A stretch of DNA of 64,000 nt from Actinernus sp. WN-2022 (GCA_030867875.1 JAOWCC010000044.1:590501-654500), one strand, 5' to 3'. Positions 25,601 to 33,654 are shown, counted from the stretch's first letter. A program made the numbers and translations. Notes: generated from the letters alone by a model not told the origin.

Positions 25601-28600
25601 ACTAATAGGCCCTTTGAGTCACGTGCTGATATAATACTTCATTAACGAATGAATTGCGCTTGTGATCCCATGCCGGAAAAGGCTTTACTGCATGGCTTCA
25701 AGCCGCTGTTTTAGAAAAATCCACAATCGATTGGAGGTGGAAAATGGCATTTTCAAACAGGTTTTGTTATCGATTTCGAACAAGTGCCTTTAAATAAATG
25801 AAGTCAGAATCTTTTTCCATGCAGCACAACCACGTGATTGCATTCCTGCAAAAGGCTCATTGTGAGTCAACAACTGGACTCACGTGTCATCAGAGTATGT
25901 GTGGAAGTGTAAAACGTATACACCTAATTTCGAGAACTTTAAAGGGGCTATGTCATGGTACTGCGCATGTATCGAGTAATCGCTCGTTCAGTGGCTGTTA
26001 ATTGGATACAAACAGTTAAACTTCCCTCCCTCGATGCTCGATTCAAAGGATTTTCAATATTTTCCCTGGAGACTGTTTGTATACACTGTTTGTTAGTCAT
26101 TTTTGCATATTTGCTTTGATTTTAAGCATCCCACATGGCCGAGAGGTTCGTTATCGGTGGAACTAGCTATTTCCGGCCCGGAAAAACGAATGTAAAGTCT
26201 TAGCGTGACACAGCCCCTTTACCATTTAAAAATAATAAATAAAAAGAATAGTAGCGATGCGCTTCACTGATCTCTTCCATTGTCTTTATTTTGTTTTGTT
26301 TTGCCAATGTTTATACAATTAGATGCGATGTCAAATACCTTTTTATTGATTTGCTATTTATGAATGCTCAAAATATTAATTCCAAAGAAATTGGTCCCAT
26401 CTTCACCTTTATTACTCTTTACACTCGGTGGCCATCTTGGATCTAAAGCGAGGCAATCCTTCGTTTGTTTTGTTAGGCTAAGCTCGTTCTGATATCTCCC
26501 AGTGCGAGGCTAACCTAGCAAAACACAGGATTGCTTGCTTTGAATCCAAGATGGCCACCAGGTTAAAGGAGCAGTGTCACGATTCTGATTGGTTGTTATA
26601 GACAATGGCAAAATCACGCTATGTCACGCGCCGCTGCAAATTTCCCTTTCGATTGAAATAAATAAAATGCTGCTTTATAAAAATATAACATCAAACCTAA
26701 CCATATAATACTGAAGTATAGTTTTAAAGCAATTTCGGCTCGAGCTATTGTGCAAATACGCCGATGCAAGCGGATTACTCACGGACTTCTACTTCTGTCA
26801 CATCTTTTGATTTCTTGTCCGCCTGACACATTTTCAAAACTTTGGGCATGAATACTAATCGTGACACTGCTCCTTTAAAACAGTAAATCAGGCTTTACAG
26901 TTCTCAAAGTTACTACGCCCAGTTCGCTTGACCGTGTAGTATAGGACCTGGCACTAGTCGCAGTCAGTGCAGTCTGGTCAATCGCTATACATCTTTGTAT
27001 TAACATATATTTACACACATGATTGTCGAGTAGTAAACAACTAATCTAGTGCTGTTCCTGAAATTTTACATTGCCTCTAGGTCACGCAGTTTATGATAGC
27101 TGTTTTAGACAAAATGCCAAGTAAACCCGTCGTTTGGATACTATATAAACAGTAGATCGCCATCATCGGTTCGTTAGGGTGCTATATAAACAGTAGATCG
27201 CCATCATCGGTTCGTTTGGGTGCTATATAAAAAGTAGATCGCTATCATTGGTTCGTTTGGGTACTATATAAACAGTAGATCGCCATCATTGGTTCGTTTG
27301 GGTGCTATATAAACAGTAGATCGCCATCATTGGTTCGTTTGGGTGCTATATAAACAGTAGATCGCCATCATTGGTTCGTTTGGGTGCTGATATATTAAAC
27401 AGTAGATCGCCATCATTGGTTCGTTTGGGTGCTATATAAACAGTAGATCGCCATCATTGGTTCGTTTGGGTGCTATATAAACAGTAGATCGCCATCATTG
27501 GTTCGTTTGGTTCTATGCTTAGTCATTATTACTTGTAGTACTTGTTCAAAATCGTGTTCTGGTATTTTACAATTAACTTTTCCAGACTGCTTTTGCGCCG
27601 CTTTTTTAAGAGCGATTGTTTTATTAGACAGGGATTGTATGAACGACCGCGAAAGTCAAACAAATAATATTCTTGTCATGTGTTTAAGGATGAGTGGTAT
27701 GACAGCCCAGTAAAGTTCTCATCATATTCTTTAGGTTTATTGTATCTCGCCTAACAAGCTCTGCTGGTCAACAAACAATCTCATTCAAGGCGTGAACACT
27801 TGAACTCATAAACAACAAACCTTTCACCTTTTAATTTGTTGTCTCTTTTCGTAATAATAATTTTCTAACTATAATCGTAGAAATAATACAATCATTAAAT
27901 AAATAAATAATTAATTAATTAATGTTCGGTATATAGCGAATATTTAAAGGCATAAAACCAGCCTATCTTATGTAATTTCACCCAACTGAGATTTTTGTCT
28001 TGATATGTACTATCCCATACTTCCCTTTACTTCTATGCCATACAAAAACAGAGACATTATAGTAAGACTGTACATGTCACGAAGTATGGATTACTTTACT
28101 ATTATCACAGAATAACTGAAAACTTCATCTTCCTGCAGGTAAACCCAAAGAGGGAGTTGCAAAGATATGTGCCAACATAGACTACAAGCCAGATGATTTC
28201 AAGCTTGGGGTGTAAGTTTACAAATAAGTTTTGTTGGGCTGTATTTTGATATCATGCTCCTCCTAAAGCTCCGTTTTACTTGCGGCTGTTGGTTCTTGTA
28301 CGTTTTCAGGACCAAGATTTTCATCAGGTTCCCACAGACGCTCTTCACAACTGAAGATGCATTCCAGACGAGGAAACACGATCTGGGTGAGATGAAGATT
28401 CTTTCGGTGCAGGGCTCGTTAGTGCATTTATTGAAGGGACGTTACGTATGTATGGAGTCAATGTTCGATTAGTGACTGTTAATTCATTAATTGATTACAA
28501 AACAGTTAAAGTATCCTTCGATGCTTGATTGGAATGATCAACAGTTTCATTGAATACTACGTCTTATTGAAGACTGTCATATTTGCTCTGACTTTAACCA

Positions 28601-29872
28601 TCCCATATGTAAATAAACAATAACCAACGTTATTTACTTGTCCAGCTGACCCTAGAAAGAGCCCCCAAATCGGGCACACGGATTCCTCGGTCGAATTGGA
28701 ATTTAGGTTGGTTTTCTAATCTCTTTCGCTGCGCTCAGCCGAATAGGAAACATTTCCCATGTACCACACTATAAGAGGGAGCCATCCAGCAATCATTGTT
28801 GGAAGTGAGGATTAGTTACAATGGCTGCTATATAACGATAACTTCAGCACAATTATGATACAGAAGCTAAATGGTGAATTGCTGGATACGAAAATCCGGG
28901 ATAAAAATACTATGTGCACACGAGGTTCGTCAGTTTCATATGGAAATCGCTGAAATAACAGAGCACGTGTCCGGCCCGGACTGTGACACAGCCTCATCAA
29001 ACGAGAAAAATACGGGGAAACAAACCCCAAACCAAAAAAGAAGGCATAGTTTTGTTGTGAAATTTGTTTTTTCGCTTATGGTCAAAACAGATCTGTAAAG
29101 TGACTCAAATATATTGACTGTGCTAGAAGGAGGTTTATCTCTTTGTTATTTATTTCAGCAACCATCATTCAGACGAGGTTTAGGGGGCACAATGCCAGGC
29201 AAAAGTACATTAGGATCCGTCTCGCCGCCATCACACTCGCTACTCACTGGAGAAGACTGTGCGCGCAGAGACTGTTAGTACGACGCAGAAAGGCTGTTCA
29301 GCTAATTCGCAAGTAAGTCTGTTACATTTAATACGATTGACGTGTAGATAGCTGAGCTGGAAGCACAATTTGTTTATTTGCCGGCAGGTCAAGAATTCGA
29401 TCCTCTGTCGGTCCTTTACTCCATGGTAAGATCTGCTCGTTAAATGATTGAGTCCACCTCGGGAGTTGTCCCTGGAGAAATCTGTTATCGCACAACATGT
29501 TTAGTTAATCACTTTATACTTGAGTAGAACAAAGCATTCATCCAACCTTAAAGTACAATCTGCGCTTGCGTATGTTGTTATGCTGATGTCGCAAGTGTGA
29601 ACCAGCCTGTACTGTTTAGGTTTGGAATTTTCGCTCACTCGTGAAATAGCGAGTTGAATACTCGAAGTTAAATTCCATATCTCCACGCTCCCAAGTATCA
29701 TTTTCTATGACGATGAAATAAAGGCCGTATAGCGTATAACGAAATAAGTCAGTGGTGCACGAGAATTACTTAGAAACTATTAAAAGTAAGCAGCTCTCTC
29801 ACGTTTCTAACTGACAGGTTTATCAAAGGATTCATCACGCGAAACCAGCCCAAGAATGAAGACAATGCTGGG
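4487..29872 (+). CDS. MYO1C: Unconventional myosin-I, MYO1C/1H-like (16 exons, partial at both ends)
   Basis: An actin-based motor of class I linking membranes to actin. Exons: 4487-4606, 5515-5585, 8028-8133, 9176-9256, 10642-10733, 12119-12164, 14795-14843, 15014-15060, 15655-15735, 20365-20470, 21768-21885, 24972-25012, 28139-28211, 28310-28386, 29159-29312 and 29818-29872. All have GT-AG ends and all phases join. In order they encode the motor segment with DALAK, switch II (DIYGFE), the relay region, the actin-binding CIKPND segment, the SH helices ([18 protein letters not shown]), the converter ([12 protein letters not shown]) and three IQ-like calmodulin sites. [18 protein letters not shown] and [15 protein letters not shown] fit MYO1C/1H better than MYO1B or MYO1D. 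The P-loop exons lie before the window. The lipid-binding TH1 tail should follow 29872 but was not found. Paralog assignment is by recalled family sequence, not by alignment. Confidence 0.93.
5316..5456. mobile_element. Short MITE, 9-bp target duplication, minisatellite-MITE family
   Basis: The ends are GGCTAAAGTGAAC and GTTCACTACAGTT (imperfect inverted repeats), flanked by a perfect 9-bp duplication CTCTCCATA at 5307-5315 and 5457-5465. The core contains two or three copies of the ACCACTTACCG-like unit that is expanded in the relative at 11592-11879. A 9-bp duplication fits the Mutator group. A one-ended fragment of the same family is at about 8766-8856. Confidence 0.82.
5515..5585 (+). CDS. 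MYO1C: Myosin-I exon: switch II
   Basis: Begins [10 protein letters not shown] and carries [12 protein letters not shown], the switch II loop that senses the nucleotide gamma-phosphate. It ends in phase 2 and completes Ser with the next exon. Acceptor TTTTAG, donor GTAGAT. Confidence 0.93.
5990..6570. mobile_element. Dispersed repeat, copy 1 of a hairpin-rich DNA element
   Basis: Shares blocks with 23826-24190 (TACAATAACCTATTTGT, ATCAGATAATGTCCAAGGAC, CGCTGATATTTCCCGCTC, and a CACGT-containing block followed by an AACCA block). Both copies lie in myosin introns. No coding capacity is seen; boundaries are approximate. Confidence 0.6.
6584..6699. repeat. Long hairpin
   Basis: The left arm TATACTATCATAAAACACGA is exactly complementary to the right arm ending at 6699. 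An inner stem (CATTTGAG / CTCAAATG and AACATTTCTC) extends it. It is probably a small foldback element. Confidence 0.75.
6971..7206. repeat. 21-bp minisatellite, about 11 copies
   Basis: Tandem GACTGTTGTCACTGTTGCCGT with one shortened unit. Because 21 is divisible by three and the unit lacks stops in several frames, overlapping artificial ORFs arise on both strands; none has gene support. It lies in a myosin intron. Confidence 0.92.
7465..7560 (+). mobile_element. tRNA-like SINE fragment
   Basis: CTCACTGGTTAGCG resembles a pol III A box, and GTGAGTTCGAAAC fits the B box (GGTTCGANNC) about 20 bp downstream. The spacing is short, so it is a decayed or tRNA-related SINE head rather than a functional tRNA. 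Confidence 0.45.
8028..8133 (+). CDS. MYO1C: Myosin-I exon: relay helix
   Basis: Encodes [17 protein letters not shown], the near-invariant relay helix, then [17 protein letters not shown]. Acceptor CTTTCAG, donor GTGAGA. An open frame continues upstream into the intron, but the splice site and homology start at 8028. Confidence 0.95.
9176..9256 (+). CDS. MYO1C: Myosin-I exon: post-relay strand
   Basis: Twenty-seven codons in phase 0, [17 protein letters not shown] to KGIISLL. The WEPV start with HKGII matches the MYO1C class. Acceptor TTTCAG, donor GTATGA. Confidence 0.93.
10642..10733 (+). CDS. MYO1C: Myosin-I exon: DEECLRPG segment
   Basis: Encodes [18 protein letters not shown] and HPHFI, the segment before actin-binding loop 2. 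It ends in phase 2 (donor GTGGGT). The phase fits the next exon, giving Ser-His-Ala. Confidence 0.93.
10880..11433 (+). mobile_element. 5'-truncated LINE of a second family
   Basis: Encodes the C-terminal zinc-knuckle-like end common in LINE ORF2: RLCPICTAG, then [10 protein letters not shown] and YDDLRKDFF (10991-11266), preceded in another frame by [13 protein letters not shown] frameshift separates the two parts. AATAAAACC plus a (GTCT)n tail at 11412-11433 mark the 3' end. It is a dead fragment inside a myosin intron. Confidence 0.8.
11592..11879. mobile_element. MITE with 11-bp minisatellite core and 9-bp target duplication
   Basis: Inverted terminal repeats of about 36 bp (start GGCTAAAGTGAACAATCTGC) enclose about 17 copies of the 11-bp unit CTTACCGACCA. 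The flanks carry a perfect 9-bp duplication AAGGCACTT at 11583-11591 and 11880-11888. The whole array therefore moved, or expanded, inside a transposon. Relatives are at 5316-5456 and about 8766-8856. Confidence 0.9.
12119..12164 (+). CDS. MYO1C: Myosin-I exon: loop 2 region, 46 nt
   Basis: A short exon, [16 protein letters not shown], between CTACAG and GTAAAC. It was too short to stand alone as an ORF; it is supported by phase on both sides and by the MYO1C-like [10 protein letters not shown] junction. Confidence 0.88.
12262..14026. repeat. 46/37-bp minisatellite array, 1.77 kb
   Basis: About 39 tandem units of AGTTGAAGTACTTGCC plus CAAGCTAGACTTACCCTGGG. Full units contain an additional AACATTGCC; short units lack these 9 bp. 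Single-base variants (AAGCTAG/AAGTTAG, GGCTT/GGGTT) are interspersed. The array fills two thirds of the intron between the myosin exons at 12119 and 14795. Confidence 0.95.
14795..14843 (+). CDS. MYO1C: Myosin-I exon: HYAGNVTY strand
   Basis: Encodes [16 protein letters not shown], the conserved HYAG strand of the motor. Forty-nine nt, acceptor TTTCAG, donor GTAAGT; it ends in phase 1. It follows an intron that is mostly the 46-bp minisatellite. Confidence 0.92.
15014..15060 (+). CDS. MYO1C: Myosin-I exon: DKNNDLL helix
   Basis: Encodes [15 protein letters not shown], the conserved segment leading to the lower 50-kDa domain. Forty-seven nt, acceptor ATCTTAG, donor GTAAGG. Confidence 0.93.
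15655..15735 (+). CDS. MYO1C: Myosin-I exon: [14 protein letters not shown] segment
   Basis: Twenty-seven codons in phase 0 ending LKRPNT. The donor is GTGAGC. A minisatellite begins about 37 bp downstream of this donor. Confidence 0.9.
15773..16271. repeat. 17/18-bp minisatellite
   Basis: About 28 units of AAGACATGCCCTGCCACT with 17-bp variants and C/G/T alternatives before TAAGAC. It starts about 37 bp after the donor of the exon ending at 15735. ORFs over it on both strands are artefacts. Confidence 0.93.
16988..17338. mobile_element. MITE with GACGACG-rich inverted repeats
   Basis: The ends TTAAGCATCGAGGACGGCAA and its near-complement (…TTGCCGTCCTCGTTGCTTAA) are 30-bp inverted repeats. 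It has about 350 bp and no ORF. Its right end supplies the TTAA used by the next element. Confidence 0.72.
17339..17848. mobile_element. Foldback element with about 150-bp arms, TTAA target site
   Basis: It starts AGTGCCCCTCAACCC and ends GGGTTTGAGGGGCACT, with TTAA at 17335-17338 and 17849-17852. The arms stay complementary for roughly 150 bp, including the GGGTCGATTCCCTATCTTAC block. The end motif matches that of the THAP-domain elements at 34.5 and 63.9 kb, suggesting mobilisation by the same transposase. Confidence 0.82.
18601..19926 (-). mobile_element. LINE copy C, 5'-truncated, inserted in satellite
   Basis: A minus-strand copy of a diverged relative of the LINE at 1-4018. The coding remnant begins near [16 protein letters not shown] and ends [10 protein letters not shown] (18975), with a 3' UTR down to 18601. 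It separates two halves of a satellite monomer, and CAGAAG at 18595-18600 is repeated next to its other end. It is itself split by the 312-bp element at 19390-19701. Confidence 0.83.
19390..19701. mobile_element. 312-bp MITE inside LINE copy C
   Basis: The inverted ends are CCTATATCATTATCACGTCA and TGACGTCATAATGATATAGG (one mismatch). The flanks TCAATTGA and GTAATTGA share six of eight bases, suggesting an 8-bp duplication (hAT-like). Removing it restores the LINE reading [17 protein letters not shown]. Confidence 0.82.
20365..20470 (+). CDS. MYO1C: Myosin-I exon: actin-binding CIKPND
   Basis: Encodes [20 protein letters not shown], then [15 protein letters not shown], the strongly conserved actin-contact helix-loop. 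Acceptor TTTCAG, donor GTACGT, ends in phase 1. Confidence 0.95.
21453..21662. mobile_element. Foldback MITE with CGGCACTCTT ends
   Basis: The arms carry CACGGCACTCTTA and GGGTCGGCGGGCCGATAA and their complements (GAGTGCCGTG on the right). The total length is about 210 bp and no ORF is present. It lies in the intron before the SH-helix exon. Confidence 0.75.
21768..21885 (+). CDS. MYO1C: Myosin-I exon: SH1/SH2 helices
   Basis: Encodes [20 protein letters not shown] and [13 protein letters not shown], the SH helix region linking the motor to the converter. Acceptor TTGCAG, donor GTATTG. Confidence 0.95.
22045..22392. mobile_element. Foldback element with internal poly(G)
   Basis: The outer arms TTTCAACATTTTGATATC and GATATCAAAATGTTGAAA-like, and the inner arms (AAGAGCAACTCGAAATTAGT and its complement), are inverted. 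A run of 17 G at 22206-22222 lies near the centre. Confidence 0.65.
22637..23642. repeat. Nested palindrome of about 1 kb
   Basis: Three inverted pairs are nested: GGAAAGTAAAGTACTAAATA (left, about 22645) with its complement near 23612-23636; a GAGACGCcAATATAA-type block at about 22708 with its complement near 23145-23180; and AAATCTTAAGTCAAAATT-ACGGGAAGTCT (about 23249) with its complement ending about 23602. It is probably two elements, one inside the other. Confidence 0.6.
23826..24190. mobile_element. Dispersed repeat, copy 2 (relative of 5990-6570)
   Basis: Inverted blocks TGTCGAAATATGCCCTGATA and its complement frame a GC-rich loop with CTCGGTTC/GAGGCTCGAG. It shares long blocks with the copy at 6.0 kb, which has lost part of the left arm. 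Confidence 0.65.
24424..24719 (-). mobile_element. Short 5'-truncated LINE 3' end with (GATT)n tail
   Basis: Read on the minus strand, this ends GGTAATAACAAAGTTGATTG with further GATTG repeats. The paralogous repeat at 60.36-60.66 kb lacks it, running CATTCCAAAGACTTCGACTT without interruption. GACTC flanks the insert on both sides. This is a roughly 295-bp retroposed tail in the repeat shared by 24.3 and 60.4 kb. Confidence 0.7.
24972..25012 (+). CDS. MYO1C: Myosin-I exon: [13 protein letters not shown], 41 nt
   Basis: A short exon matching the MYO1C pattern RYKxLCPxTWPxW. Acceptor TTTTAG, donor GTAAGC. Its phase 2 start and phase 1 end join correctly on both sides. Confidence 0.88.
25046..25143. 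repeat. Near-perfect hairpin, about 40-bp stem
   Basis: GGTATATACTTCATGGTAGT continues to CATATAGTCTC and is complementary to GAGACTATATGGAACGGAAC continuing to the right. The loop is about 18 nt. It lies 33 bp after the donor at 25012. Confidence 0.8.
25943..26218. mobile_element. MITE with AGGGGCTATGTCA ends, TTAA-like site
   Basis: The inverted ends AGGGGCTATGTCATGG and TGACACAGCCCCT are flanked by TTAA (25939-25942) and TTAC (26219-26222). Fragments of the family occur near 28.4-29.0, 40.43 and 51.9-52.03 kb. Confidence 0.68.
26425..26562. repeat. Hairpin with GGCCATCTTGGAT arms
   Basis: The arms GGTGGCCATCTTGGATCTAA and its complement (ATCCAAGATGGCCACCAGG) surround a loop of about 90 bp with further pairing. 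It abuts the TTAA element at 26567. Confidence 0.7.
26567..26874. mobile_element. 308-bp MITE, perfect TTAA target duplication
   Basis: The ends AGGAGCAGTGTCACGATT and AATCGTGACACTGCTCCT are perfect inverted repeats flanked by TTAA at 26563-26566 and 26875-26878. There is no ORF. TTAA duplication is shared by the piggyBac and Kolobok groups. Confidence 0.85.
27135..27512. repeat. 41-bp minisatellite, about 9 copies
   Basis: Unit GCTATATAAACAGTAGATCG followed by CCATCATTGGTTCGTTTGGGT. One unit has a GATATATT variant. It lies in the 3.1-kb intron before the converter exons. Confidence 0.92.
28139..28211 (+). CDS. MYO1C: Myosin-I exon: converter, first part
   Basis: Encodes [20 protein letters not shown], then FKLG. 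Acceptor CTGCAG, donor GTAAGT. Only 98 bp of intron separates it from the next exon. Confidence 0.9.
28310..28386 (+). CDS. MYO1C: Myosin-I exon: converter end
   Basis: Encodes [18 protein letters not shown], then QTRKHDL. TKIFIR marks the end of the converter and the start of the lever arm. Acceptor TTTTCAG, donor GTGAGA. Confidence 0.94.
29159..29312 (+). CDS. MYO1C: Myosin-I exon: IQ motifs 1 and 2
   Basis: Encodes [15 protein letters not shown] (IQ1) and a more divergent second site, [20 protein letters not shown], then KAVQLIR. These are the calmodulin-binding lever-arm repeats. Acceptor TTTCAG, donor GTAAGT. Confidence 0.92.
29818..29872 (+). CDS. MYO1C: Myosin-I exon: IQ motif 3 / start of tail
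   Basis: Encodes [19 protein letters not shown], completing a third IQ-like site with the end of the previous exon. In MYO1C the TH1 tail follows at this point. Acceptor ACAG, donor GTAAGT. This is the last myosin exon recognised in the window. Confidence 0.88.
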
Positions 29873-29965
29873 GTAAGTGGAATCATAAAAATAGCATTGC
29901 GAGCTTCGAACATTTGTGACACAGTTTCCACTACCTGTATTTTGTCCTAATTTATGCTCCGTCTG

Positions 29966-30316
29966 TCAGGACACACAGCGGTCAAACGTCTGCGCGTGCG
30001 TATTACGGTCAGTCTGGTGGGCAACCGCGCGAATTTACCTTAAAACATATTACAGTGAACTTCTACCCCCAAAAGTTGAGAAAAATACGTGAAAGTTAAG
30101 CTTTTTATTTTCACAGTCGATGGGAAATTGAACAAACTTCAAACTGTGAGTTTACCAAATGTTTTCGTAATTTACCAAAAAAGTTCTCAAGGTTTGAAAA
30201 CGGGTGTGTGAACAGTGACGCCGCCGGCTCGCTTTGAATTTATTTTGGAATATGTTGTTGTTGCTGCAAGATTTTTGACGCATGCGCAGACATTTGACCG
30301 CTGTGTGCTGTCAGGA
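29966..30316. mobile_element. TIR element with CTGTCAGGACACACAGCGGT ends
   Basis: Inverted ends of about 35 bp (left 29966-30001, right about 30281-30316), each containing the GCGGTCAAA block and its complement and a CTGCGC-type block. It starts within 100 bp of the last myosin exon. No coding sequence is seen. Confidence 0.65.
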
Positions 30317-31141
30317 TAGTAGATCAACGCTGCTGACTGGCGATTCTTCATTTGTGCGGGCGCTCATACGGGATATCTTTGTGTTGGCTAATCGAGCAGC
30401 TAAAATGCGGCTTTTCATGGCTTCTTTAAAATTATAAGTCAGTAGACTGCTCTGTAGTGCCTCTTTCACATGCTCGTGAAATTGCGAGCCTTTCAACGAC
30501 CCTACTTCACCCAAGGATTCATACACCTCAGCATGTTTGCCATACTGGCGCCCATGTTGGTAATCCAGTAATATTTTGCCTCGTTTCCATGCGAGAAAGA
30601 TCGAGAATTCGATGCGCGCAGGACTATAAGTGCAAGTTCTGAGTTTATAATCACGTGCATATCATGCTGTGGAAGTTACTTTGACTAGAAATCACAGTAT
30701 CTTGCACATTTTTACCAAATCATCTTGTTACTAATCTCTGCTATTTTCCGGCTCATGCGTCTGAAACTCTCCCTTCTCTTTTTGTTTGGCGACCAAGTTC
30801 GCGTGATCGAAAATATGAAAACGAGGCCATTGAGTCCTAGGCCTCGAAACTCGCGAAGGAAACGTGAATATTGTTGTTGGTTATTGGATTTTTCCACTTG
30901 AACGAAGTCATTTTGCACTGTTTATTATATTGAATTTCATGCACGCAATCAGCTGAAGATTGACTGGCTCGCTTTCATGTGTTAGACTCCAGGACTGGGG
31001 GAGGGGGGTGCATAAGGTCTACCATTGCATGTGCTCCGACAAACTCGTGCAACGAATGTTACATCCATTCTCGTAGTGTTGCGACGCTAATAGTTTTTTT
31101 TTTCATTTGCCGATGTAGTTCTTAGCGTATGTCCGTATGGC
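30317..31141. other. Non-coding stretch before the assembly gap
   Basis: No exon, RNA gene or clear transposon terminus was recognised. Short ORFs on both strands have no conserved motif. The TH1 tail exons of the myosin were looked for here and not found. Confidence 0.5.
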
Positions 31142-31241
31142 NNNNNNNNNNNNNNNNNNNNNNNNNNNNNNNNNNNNNNNNNNNNNNNNNNNNNNNNNNN
31201 NNNNNNNNNNNNNNNNNNNNNNNNNNNNNNNNNNNNNNNNN
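31142..31241. other. Assembly gap (100 N)
   Basis: Exactly 100 N, a conventional placeholder for a gap of unknown size. It adjoins a polypyrimidine (TCCTCCC) tract, which probably broke the assembly. Confidence 0.97.
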
Positions 31242-31640
31242 TCCTCCCTCCTCCCTCCTCCCTCCTCCCTCCTCCTCCCTCCTCCCTCCTCCCTCCTCCC
31301 TCCTCCCTCTCCCTCCCTCCTCCTCCTCCCTCCTCCTCCCTCCTCCCTCCAGCTTCCTCCTCCAGCTTCCTCCTCCCTCATCGCTACCCCAAAGCTTCCT
31401 TATGTTACACTTTCGGTTGGCCAGATATTTTCTATAACATAAGGAAGCTTTGGGGTAGCGATGAGGGAGGAGGAAGCGGGAGGAGGAGGAGGAAGCGGGA
31501 GGAGGAGGAGGAGGAGGGAGGAGGAGGGAGAGGGAGGAGGAGGGAGGAGGAGGGAGGAGGAGGAGGAGGGAGGAGGAGGCGGGCGTTGACGCCCGTTGAC
31601 GGGCGACGGGCGTTGGTGGGCGGCGGGCGTTCAGGGCTTG
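31242..31640. repeat. Polypyrimidine/polypurine inverted repeat with hairpin centre
   Basis: A (TCCTCCC)n tract is followed by a palindrome whose arms are CATCGCTACCCCAAAGCTTC and its complement, centred on a loop at about 31408-31436. A complementary (GGGAGGA)n tract and a GGCGTTGACGGGC-rich end follow. The CTACCCC motif recurs in the block at 37.0-38.3 kb. Confidence 0.85.
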
Positions 31641-31755
31641 TGGGCGTTGATGGGCGGCGGGTAGTAAAACCTATTATTGCTTTGGAGCTTCGGATAAGTT
31701 TAGTTGTAAGGGAGTTAATAAGAGATGTATGAGATCGATAAAGAAAACAATCTAA

Positions 31756-31974
31756 ATGTGTTGCTCGGGTATCAATAAGGGTTTTCGTGTTGTCAACAAC
31801 ACTATCTATACTTGTCCGGTGTCGAGTTGTGGATCAAAATATTTAGTGAAACTTTCCAATCATTTGTCGCAAGTACGTACCTTATCACCAGAGGAGCACA
31901 AGTATTATTTACAAGAAGCAACATTACAAAAACCTAAAGTGGTTCGAGTTTATAACCAATCAGCTAATTCATGA
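31756..31974 (+). pseudogene. Zinc-finger-like fragment, probably transposon-derived
   Basis: A 72-residue frame with TCPVSSCGSKYLVKLSNHLS, then QVRTLSPEEHKYYLQEA. The C-x4-C then H spacing (NHLSQVRTL) resembles the degenerate C2H2 fingers in cnidarian repeat ORFs. There is no start context, splice partner or continuation. A tentative fragment; a host exon is not excluded. Confidence 0.35.
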
Positions 31975-32929
31975 CTCATTTCAGATAGTATAAATAGGTT
32001 TTCTTTATTAATTTATTAAAACGATCAGCTATCTAATTACAAGTATTTTATATCCCTTTCATCTACCCAAGAATTAAAACTCTCGGGATACCCCTTCCAC
32101 TGGACAAGCTATTCAATCCTGCCTTTCCGTTTACGCTTTTTTAAGACTTTTTCTACCTGGTAGAAATCATCTTGCTTTTCGACTCTCTGTAACTCGGCTT
32201 CGTAAAATGTTATCCATGATAGTCCTTTAAACGATAGACAGGTGGCTGTCTTGGTATTCTTTCAGATATGGTAAATATCTCTTCGGTCTAGTTTGGAAAA
32301 TAACCGAAAACAACGATAACGCGTGTTTTATTCTTTACGAATAGAGTGTAGCCTGGGAATGACAAACTATTTGTTTTCCCCTTCTAATTGTTAGCTTATC
32401 CAAGTTAAGCAGCATTTGTCAACAAGAAAAAAAATCTATGAAACATAAATCAGTGTAATCTTGTAACACCGTACATTATATCAACCCAAGAACTGAGAAA
32501 TAAGAAAGTTATCAACTCCGCCACGATAAGGAAAACGAACTGTAAATTGGTGTTTTTGAGATTGAATAAACTTTGTTTTGGTGGTTGTTTCTATTCGTAT
32601 GGTAATTATAGTTCAGTTTCAGAGAAGAATTTACATCTCAAGAGTTTTCCTCAAAACAATAGGCTCTTCAGTTATCGCTAATCCCTAAGAACAATAGCAG
32701 AGTTGATCTAATGAGTCACAGTGGATTTTGTATACAATTATCTTATGAGTTATTAACTGTAAAGTAAAATAATAAAGACAGTTTAGAGCCTATCACGAGT
32801 AGTTTGTTCTTACTATTTACGCTACAAAGGGTTTAGATATTGCGAGATATTTATTACTTTTTTCATTCAACTTCGAATGTATTCAGGGCCGATCGCTCCT
32901 GGTTTTAGAGACGACCCTAAATAATAGGC

Positions 32930-33240
32930 TTTGCCCAAACATACCCGAATTAATGAGCGCGCCCTAAAATTAGGATTCCGAATTAATGCATACGCCGCAA
33001 TTCTGATCAGGTACGCCGCAAAATGCAGCGTACGCCGCATTTTAGTCATGAGCCCTGAGCGCGCCTTAAAAATTAGCATAGCGCCTTAAAAAAGGGCGTA
33101 CGCCCTAATTAATTTATGCATGACCTAAGACAATAGGACTGTGACGTCAGTGACGTCATCCTAATTAATGCATACGCCCTAAAAATTAGCATAGCGCCCT
33201 AAAAATTAGCATAGCGCCCTAAAAAAGGGGCTTAATTCGG
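32930..33240. repeat. Short degenerate tandem repeat (GCGCCCTAAAAATTAGCATA)
   Basis: Irregular units built from TAATGCATACGCC, GCGCCCTAAAAATTAGCATA and ACGCCGCA variants, repeated about ten times. The rest of 31975-32929 shows nothing recognisable. Confidence 0.7.
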
Positions 33241-33654
33241 TGCCTCTCCTACTACTTATATAAATAAATATTACAAGCTAGCTACGGCTAGATTTTCTCT
33301 TCAGCCAGGTCATCTTACTGTTTGTAGTTTCGGTATCTGTATGTACAGCGAAAAGCAGAAACAATACAGCGAGCAAGCCAACAGAATTCACTCGGTTGTT
33401 TACAAATTATGGCGAGTTGATTTGACGTCACCGCGCCGAAGAAATTGCGACGAAACAACCATGCCACGAGATGGTAAATACCTGCGTGCGCATATGTGCA
33501 CCAGAACGACGTTCTTCGACATATCCACATACACCAAAAATAACCTCGATTTCTTGCGCCTGGAAATGCACAGGTAGCCCACACATGACCACAGGGAGCC
33601 CGATGGAAGATTAGTATGCGTTCTCCTTCGTGGAACGCAATAAATAAATAAACA

